NCBI GenBank assembly: GCA_015852425.1
Contig: JAAAIG010000006.1
Coordinates: 46,120-110,119, forward strand
Direction: 5' to 3'
DNA: 64,000 bases
DNA from: Gryganskiella cystojenkinii
Lineage: Eukaryota > Mortierellomycota > Mortierellomycetes > Mortierellales > Mortierellaceae
Below are positions 56,904-64,000 of the stretch, piece after piece (the stretch's first letter is position 1; every line of letters begins with the position of its first letter). Below the pieces are notes generated by a model that was not told the DNA's origin, did no database searches, and worked only from the letters and a program-made list of their open reading frames with translations. Made by a program: the position numbers and the translations under genes.

Positions 56904-58817
56904 ATGGGATCGTCTCTCTTCGACTCCATTCAGGACTCGGCTGCAGCCCTGCTCGAAAGAGCAACTGGCGATACTGGTCCATTCCCTTACAAGGAATCTG
57001 TCCTTGCATTCATGTACACGGTTTTCCTATGGGAGGAGTATCTCAGGTACGTAAGAAAAAACGTGAAAAAAATAATCCTTTGCCGCTCTCACACGACAAA
57101 TGTAATGAAACATGCGATAACATGCGATATTCTGAGGAGCAGATAGTTCCTGTTTACTAACCCCCGAGAAAAACACGATTTGCATTAGATATCGCCATTA
57201 TCGTAACCTCTGCTCGACCATTTTACCCAAAGCTCTGAAGGAACACGTCACAGAGGAGCAATTTCAGAAGGCGCAAGCTTATGGACGGGACAAGGCTCGA
57301 TTCGGATTTGTCGAGGCGGTGTTTGGTCAGATCCAAAGTACACTCACCCTCACCCTCAACTGGATGCCATGGCTCTGGACTTCCTCAGGAGATGTCATGT
57401 TCAAGATCGCGAGCTATGGCCCTGAATACGAGGTAAACTTGGCCTCTTTTTTTTCCCGAAACCTGTTTTTTTGAGAGGGACGGGACCGTTTTTTGCGCAC
57501 CCCTGACTTTCCTTCCCCTGAGAAAAAAACCAAGAAACTAACTCTAGAGAAAACTTCTTCTCTTCTTTTTATTACTATCAAAACCCTCGGGATGATCGGC
57601 ACATTTTCTTTCTGCAGATCACTCAATCCATCGTGTTCATCGTGGCGCTCACAGTCTTCTCGACCGTTATCTCGCTCCCCTTCCAGCTTTACTCGACCTT
57701 TGTCATTGAAGAACGTCATGGGTTCAACAAACAGACTCTTGGGCTTTTCTTTATGGACATGATTAAGGGCTATCTCGTCGGAGGCGCGATCGGAATCCCC
57801 TTCTTGGCTGGATTCCTCAAGGTTATCAAGATCAGTGGCGACAACTTTTTCTTTTACGTCTGGTTGTTCATGTAAGCAGCGCTTTGGTCACCGGGATTGC
57901 TTCTCTTTCACAACCTTCTCGGACAGCGTTTGACCAACGTTTTTCTTCTGTCTCTGTCTCATACTTTTTGGTCATCGATAATCTCCATTTTATAGGGTCG
58001 CGTTCCAGCTTATTATGGTCTCGATCTACCCAACTTTTATTCAGCCTCTGTTCAACAAGTTTGAGCCTCTGCCTGAAGGTGAACTCCGGAGCATGATCGA
58101 GGCCCTCGCGAGTCGCATTCACTTCCCCTTGACAAAGCTGTTTGTCATTGATGGAAGCAAAAGATCTGGACATTCGAACGCCTACTTTTATGGATTCTTC
58201 AAGAACAAGCGTATTGTTCTTTATGATACTCTCTTGGAGCATTCTGATAACGACGAGACCTGTGCCGTCCTTGGTATGTTATCAATCTAATACCACTATA
58301 TATTATTTTTTGAGACTCTGAATAACGGATTATAAGCTTACTTTTATTCCCCCTTGACTCGACTGTTTTAGCCCACGAACTTGGACACTGGGCTTGCAAC
58401 CACACACTCAAGATGCTCGCATTCAGTCAGGTCCAGATCTTTGCGACTTTTTACCTCTTTTCTCACTTCATCCATAACAAGGCCATGTACGAATCCTTTG
58501 GGTTTGTAGACGCGACCCCGACCTTGATCGGTTTCTTGCTCTTCCAGTTCCTGTACTCGCCTGTCGACAGTGCGATGAGTTTTGTTAACAATATGATCAG
58601 TCGTCGGTACGAGTTTCAGGCGGATGCATTTGCTCGTAACCTCGGTTATGCGAGCTCGCTGGCCTCGGGTCTGATCAAGCTTCAGTTGAAGAACTTGGGA
58701 ACCATGAATCCCGACTGGTTGTTCTCGATGTACCATCGCTCTCACCCCGAGTTGGTCGAGCGTCTGAACGCGATTCATCACCCTGGGCTCGTCGCCAAGA
58801 CCAAGAAGGTCGAGTAG
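56904..58817 (+). CDS. STE24: CAAX prenyl protease 1, STE24/ZMPSTE24
   Basis: Zinc metalloprotease of the ER and inner nuclear membrane that removes the AAX tail from farnesylated proteins such as mating a-factor and clears blocked translocons. Five exons: 56904-57046, 57189-57432, 57618-57871, 57996-58273 and 58372-58817; 454 residues, the usual length. Seen are the FEAVF-like block [14 protein letters not shown], several membrane helices, [17 protein letters not shown], the [19 protein letters not shown] motif, the zinc site AHELGHW (HExxH) and the third ligand helix [23 protein letters not shown]-like [20 protein letters not shown] segment closes the domain. All catalytic residues are intact. 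An AATAAA lies near 58858. Confidence 0.97.
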
Positions 58818-59265
58818 AAGGAAATTACCATTTGCTTTTTTTTTTTGGAGTTCAGACAATAAATCATGAAACATACTACAAGATCCAGTGCGCGGGGGAA
58901 AGGGGAGGGGGGTCGTATTCTCTGGATGAACCTCAGTTATCGCCACGCTGTGTAGTCTTTTTGCGCCTGCACAAATCCTGAAAATTGATATTGCAAAAAA
59001 AAAGGGAGTCTTTTGCTATCTAAAACTACAGGATGTTTCCTGTTTAACCGTGCTTCCTCTTCTGTGTGGTTTTATTGGGGGTTGAATAGTTGGTGGATGA
59101 GTGAGCGGTTTTTTAATGCTGTTGATCCTTGTGAGACAAAGCTTGGAAACTCCCTAAATGGACAATCAAGAAAAAGAAGGGGGAGGTCATTTACAAAGGG
59201 TCAGTACTCAGGTATCAATTTCCTCTTGAGAAAGTAAAACCCGGCAACAACAAAAAAAAACGTAG
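58818..59265. other. Convergent 3' flanks of STE24 and mtSSB
   Basis: No gene. AATAAA near 58858-58864 for STE24, and A/T runs. Confidence 0.5.
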
Positions 59266-60141
59266 TCAGTGAGGTAGGTATAATGTCGTATCGTTACTCA
59301 AGTTAATTTCGGTGAGGTTCTTCTCGGTGCCATCCTTGCCGGTGTAAGAACGGTATTGGATAGGTCCCTCAACATAGACGAGATCTCCCTTCTTGACGCG
59401 GTCAACTAGGTATTGGTTTTTCTTTTGGTCCCAGGAGACGACTCTGTGCCATTGAGTGGTCCTAATCAAGTTGCCTAATAGAAGATGACACAGCAGTTAG
59501 AAAAACAAAAAAACTAAAACAAGGGATAAAAATCATCCAGACTGAAACCGTCCTCTCGGGCGTGTCATGTGGTTGCTTTTTGATTTTGTTTGTCGAGTCC
59601 TTGTTGCTACATACCTTCGGCATCCTTGCGGGATTCGGAGGTGGCGACAGAGAAATGAACGACGTTTCTCTCGGGTCCAACGGCGTTGAGCTCGGCATCC
59701 TGACCAACATTACCGACAATAGTGGCCTTGTTAACTATAAGTTAGAGGCGAGAGGAGGTGGTTGAGTTGGAGTCTGTCACAACGCTTCCCCTTGACAAGT
59801 TCCTTTTGGGACACAAGTTGCACTGGTCCTAGAGAATCAGAGGTACGCGTCAACAAATCGCCTGTCCTGGCTCCTGTGTATCCACAGTCCTTTATATGTC
59901 CTCATTATTCGCTATCGATTCTGTTTGCTATCCATACCGAGAGTGCGGATGGCACCGACCGAGGTCTATTGAGGAAAAAGAAAAGGGGGGGGGAGGGGTA
60001 ACCACTGACGCGTCAATTACAACAAACTCTTTTTTAAAAAGGAATCTGCATTCTGAATTCAATTCCGAAATAGACCAATGAGACTCAGCAACTGACCGTG
60101 GCGACACGCTTGGCGAGAGGGTTGATTCTGGTGAGGAGCAT
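59266..60141 (-). CDS. RIM1: Mitochondrial single-stranded DNA-binding protein
   Basis: OB-fold tetramer that coats single-stranded mtDNA in replication. Exon 1 (60141-60097) codes MLLTRINPLAKRVAT, a basic mitochondrial presequence start. Exons 59734-59615 and 59474-59266 join in frame as VNKATIVGNVGQDAELNAVG, NVVHFSVATSESRKDAEGNL, RTTQWHRVVSWDQKK and KKGDLVYVEGPIQYRSYTGK, the SSB fold in order. Between them at least one short exon of phase 1 is needed (somewhere in 59750-60080, perhaps at 59829 after a CTCTAG acceptor); its borders could not be fixed. The C-terminus ends INLSNDTTLYLPH, close to where the OB fold ends. Divergent to the membrane protein. Confidence 0.88.
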
Positions 60142-61350
60142 GACTGAGTAGGGAGAATATGTGAATGGTAATGGAGCTATGGAGAATAAGAGGGTGAGGA
60201 AATGTAATTCGTTTTCTGTGTTTCCTTTTTCTGTGTTTGTGAACAGGTGTCTCCTTTTCCAGAAAGACAGTCATAGAATCACGTGATCTTCGCGCGACAT
60301 CTCTGGATACGGTTCAAGCCAGTACTCCACCTCGTCGAACAACCTATTTCCCTAGTGGTGGTTGTTTGGTTTGGTTTGGTGTTTGCTGTTCGTTAATGTG
60401 ATGAATTGGGTTTGGCGGTTTGCCAGGAAGTGTTCTGCCGTTATGCTGTAAGCTGACTCGGTTTATTACCGCAGCCAATCTCTCAAAAACGTAGCCCAGG
60501 CACTTTAACCTTGCTCTAGAAATTGTTTGCAACATGAAAGCCTTTATCGCTAGGGTATTGAAGACATTGGAAGGTTGGAAAAGAGATGAAAACATCGGAG
60601 CTTCTCTTACCTGCACAGATGAATTTTTCAGCCAAGGTGCGGAACGACAATCTTTATGGCGGAAGGATGCCACATACCCTTAAGGAGTGGCAGCCCAAAC
60701 CCCGACATGCTGTTCACGCGTTTTTTTTTTTTTTCCGACTTCAACATCCGTTGCTGTGCCCAGAACGTGGACGAGCCGCAAGCTGCTGCTTTTTGTTTTT
60801 TGTTGCAACTTCAATCCTTTTTCGATTGTCGCACTGCTCTCTTCCTTGCCTTGAATATTTGCTCCCGCGGACAACGCATAACGCCCTCTTGGAAAGTCAT
60901 CTCGGCTATGCGAGAAAAGATGACCAAACCTTCTCGGTCTCTCTCTCCCGGTTCGTGGTTGCTCATTCTTTGATGGGCTCTGAAATATGCAAGAAAGAAA
61001 AGATTCTCGATCGAACAAGCAACCAAACGCAACAAGGTCAGTGGCTGCCGACTGCCTGCGGAAAAAACCCCATTCATTGCAGCCCTGTGTGTTGGTTGTT
61101 TGTTGTCGAGCATGGCCATTGAACCATTTCCTCTGCGCTTTCCTTCTTTCTGCTTTTCTTTCCTTCTCCCTACTCTCTATCTTATTTTTCTCTTTCTTGG
61201 TGCTCCATCCACCACCCATCCCTCCCATTTCCCCTTCTGTTTCTTCACTCCTCCGTTAGTCCTGTACCTTCCCTTACCTTCTTTTCTTACACTCCCTCCC
61301 TTTTATCCTCCACCCACCTCTTTCTTCTCGAAACACAGGCTGCATCCATC
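60142..61350. other. Divergent region between mtSSB and the membrane protein
   Basis: 1.2 kb without a recognised gene. It contains an ATCACGTGAT palindrome near 60279-60288, a T14 run at 60720-60734 and a CT-rich leader at 61130-61330. An acceptor-like AACACAG just before 61340 suggests a leader intron or a missed first exon of the membrane protein. Confidence 0.45.
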
Positions 61351-63679
61351 ATGAGTGCTGTCTCTGTTCCAGCGTACTCGAGCGCTTGTATCGCCCCGTC
61401 TCGCTCAATTTCCTCGGTCTATTTGGCGGGTGTCCCCGTCACGAACGAGGGCCGACTCGAGTTCTACTCTGTCGATCTCACCAACATCAATTCCCCTCAG
61501 GCGACTTTTCTTGGGAACCAGACCTTCTTGGCCGCTTGGTCCAGTGCGGCTACTCGAGGCTGTTACTCCTACCCGGGTAACCAGGCCGATCCTAACAGTC
61601 CAATGCTGATGGTTCAATTCGGTCCCAAATCCTATTTCACCAACATGTACCCGAACGGCACCACTGGTTCAACGTCCTATTTCTCAACGACAGCTTATGT
61701 GTCCCCCAAAGTGTTTTCGTTGACAGGTGCGGTGGGAGGCCTGAATTGGTTCGCGGCCATGACGAACGATACAATTTCGGGTACCTTTACTCCTTGGGCC
61801 GCTATCCGAGTCAATGCCACGCAGTCTACAAACAGTTCTATCGAGTAAGTCCTGTTGTGAGAATCGTTGTGGCGGGGCACTGTTTTGTTGTGGTGGGGCA
61901 CTGTTTTGCTATGTTTGTTCACAAGAGAGTGGACAATCGTTGCGCCGTGATTCGAGAAAGAGCGCACTGTCCTCTACTCCCATCACAATCAGGAATGCCG
62001 GTCCGCGCCACATCAGATATCTCTTTCGTATCTTGTGATGATTCTTTACCACGAGATGTTGTGGGAGTCTTTTTTTTTTTTTTGGAAAAGACGATGACCT
62101 GTCTCAACAGTCTTTCCCACCACTCCTCCTCTAATTCTGTGGTAGTCACCGCCAAAATTTATCATTCTGGCTATGCAACAAGCAATTGCTCACAAATACA
62201 CACACACTCACTCACTCTCCTATTCTCCAATTTAGCTGGAACTTGTCCGTGTACCCAACCTCGACCCCTTTGATGTCGGTCGGCACCTATGTCGCGACCT
62301 CGAACACGCCCGCACTGGGCAATCTGGTCGTGTTTGATACCCTTGGCGGTGCTTCGTCGTATACGACCCTGGATTCGGCCTCACCTATCCTTTCTTCCGC
62401 CGATAGAGTCATGTCCCTATCCAGTCAGCTGACCGTGGACATGAATGGCATCAAACTGACTAGCAATGCAATGTCGGTGACTATGGTCGGCGTCGGCTAT
62501 ATCTTGGATCAGGTACCTAAAAAGAGATATCGTGTGTTGTGCATGGACCACACTCGACCCAGATCGACGCTAACTCATGCGTTTTCTTATTTTATTTTAT
62601 TTATTTTTTATTTTTTATTTTTTGCTCGTTGAATATGGCAATAGGATGCCAGAGGAGGTACAGTCTTGTACTCCATCACTCCAAGTTCTGGACCGAAACT
62701 GAACAGAGTCTCTTTCACTGGAAACGTGCCCCCGTTCTCAAACTACATGTCCGCCACCGTGTTGAATTCTCAGATCGTCACCTACGGAAGCTCGGCTTCA
62801 GGTATCGCCTCTGCGACTTTCAATAGTTTCGATACCATTTCGGGTCAATGGTCAGGACCTGGATTGATTGCACCTGCGCCCTTGCCCACACCTGCACGCA
62901 CCAGTAGCGGCAGCGGCATTGGTGGAAACCCTAGCCCTAGCCCCAACCCCAGCAACGGTAGCGACAGCGGTAACAACAAGAGTAGCGGTGGATCGAACGT
63001 TGCCGCGATTGCTGGAGGTGTCGTCGGTGGATTGGTCGTGATTGCTGCAATCATCTTCTTCTTTGTTCGACAGCGCCGCAAAAACAAGTACGACGCTGCT
63101 GCGACCTCCGCACCCCCTCCAGCTCCCAACGCGTCCACGAAACCCGAGTTTGCGACCTCGCCTCTTCAGTTCGCGACCACTCCAGCTCCTCAGTACCAGC
63201 AAATCCCTATGATGCAGCAGCAGCAGCAGCAGCAGCAACAGAACTTCAACAACTTTGCGACGTCTCAACAGTCGACGGCGTTCAACCCTCATCAATCTTA
63301 CTATGAGGTCGGTCCCAACAACGGCGGTTTCAGTCAACCCATGAGCCCCATCCAATCTCAACATCCTCCTTTGCAGCAACAACAGCAACAGCAACAGTCT
63401 CCTAACATCTTCCATACCCAACAACACCCTCAACCGACGTATTCGTACGTGCCTCCAACGGTGGGTGTTGCTGCGGTGGAGCCCCAGAACCCAAACATCT
63501 TCCAGGTTCAGACACCCTCGGATCAGGGAAGTTATACCCAGGCTCAGTACACGCCTTCGCTCAGTGCCGGCGCCGTGACAACGCCTCACACGCCCTATAC
63601 CCAACAAGCTACCACCCCTTCAAGCGGTCCTGCGAGCCCTCAATACATTAGCCAGAACGACCATGGTTATGTCTCTTAA
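61351..63679 (+). CDS. Single-pass membrane protein with Ser/Thr-rich ectodomain and Gln-rich cytoplasmic tail
   Basis: Three exons: 61351-61844, 62236-62512 and 62645-63679; 601 residues from ATG 61351. The ectodomain (about 1-330) has regular strands like VYLAGVPVTNEGRLEFYSVD, VVFDTLGGASSY and TVLYSITPSSGPKLNRVSFT, several N-glycosylation sequons and Cys residues, resembling a beta-propeller-like secreted domain. A Ser/Pro/Gly stalk is followed by a TM helix IAGGVVGGLVVIAAIIFFFV (about 379-398) and a basic RQRRKNK stop. The tail is Gln/Pro-rich with two Gln runs. No signal peptide follows this ATG; the reading frame stays open upstream through a CACAG acceptor, so a 5' exon with the signal peptide is likely. 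This layout is common in Mortierella-type genomes; function unknown. Confidence 0.78.
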
Positions 63680-64000
63680 GTAATTGACAAGAAAAGCAAC
63701 GACGACGACGTGGATTGGATACTCTCCTCTTTGATGAAATGATGCCTTTTCGGTGCGCAATACCGATACCAATCCTCAACCTGGACAAAACAAAACAACA
63801 ACAAAAAAACCAATAAAAACGTGCAACCCGCTCTCGTTGTTTTTTTTTTATTGCTCTTTTTCGATTTTTTCGGGCTCTGATTCGTGAAAAAGTCCCAAAG
63901 TCAAGAGAGATCCTGCTGGAATGGAACAAATCCGAGCGAGAACGAGACGGTGGTAGTTTGTCGATTGCTTTAATAGGAACCTCACTGCGGCCCTGCATTT
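63680..64000. other. Right-edge flank
   Basis: 3' flank of the membrane protein gene. A T-run lies at 63840-63849. No gene seen before the edge. Confidence 0.5.

Overview
The window looks like nuclear DNA of a fungus, most likely Mucoromycota and probably a Mortierella-type species. The reasons are dense genes with many short GT-AG introns (roughly 50 to 200 bases), CT-rich leaders, long Q/H/S/N-rich low-complexity tails, and a gene set mixing yeast-like genes with genes lost from budding yeast (Rab3GAP regulatory subunit, CSL factor, roadblock dynein light chain, GCK-VI kinase). The genus is inference. Two 9-N assembly gaps (14132-14140 and 27540-27548) sit in poly-T runs inside introns. I rebuilt 22 genes by hand-splicing. 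Where full coordinates are given, the exon phases were checked and sum to an intact reading frame.

Layout, left to right. 1-1510 (-): N-terminal part of a Rab3GAP2-like protein, cut by the left edge. 2110-3799 (-): splicing factor CWC25. 4475-6714 (+): importin alpha. 7385-8064 (+): roadblock dynein light chain, whose first coding exon is only the ATG. 9389-12754 (+): OSR1/SPAK/Fray-like kinase with five RFx[V/I] motifs in its tail. 13141-15407 (+): ISC1-type sphingolipid phospholipase C. 15731-16666 (-): hydrophilic His/Asn/Thr-rich protein. 17110-20118 (-): ASH2/Bre2. 20752-22414 (+): vacuolar Ca2+/H+ exchanger. 22567-23340 (-): DUF4442-like protein. 24591-25481 (-): secreted protein. 26359-33515 (+): mRNA guanylyltransferase with a very long disordered tail. 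34314-36143 (+): unknown Ser-rich protein. 36144-40180: about 4 kb with no recognisable gene. 40181-43004 (+): CSL transcription factor. 43706-49432 (+): cohesin SCC3/STAG. 49770-50024 (-): ribosomal protein eS27. 50731-52094 (+): ornithine decarboxylase antizyme with a +1 frameshift. 53026-54293 (+): PHOSPHO-type HAD phosphatase. 54698-56628 (-): WDR5/Swd3. 56904-58817 (+): STE24 protease. 59266-60141 (-): mitochondrial SSB. 61351-63679 (+): single-pass membrane protein.

Most genes are housekeeping and do not form a pathway cluster. Two of them, ASH2 and WDR5, are subunits of the same COMPASS histone H3K4 methyltransferase. Several pairs are divergent and probably share promoters; WDR5 and STE24 have only 275 bases between start codons.

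The most interesting signals are four. The antizyme has a UCC-UGA shift site followed by two abutting perfect hairpins. The capping enzyme has altered motifs I and IV and a tail of about 1,470 residues. The kinase carries its own RFx[V/I] docking motifs but no CCT domain. One exon consists of a start codon only.
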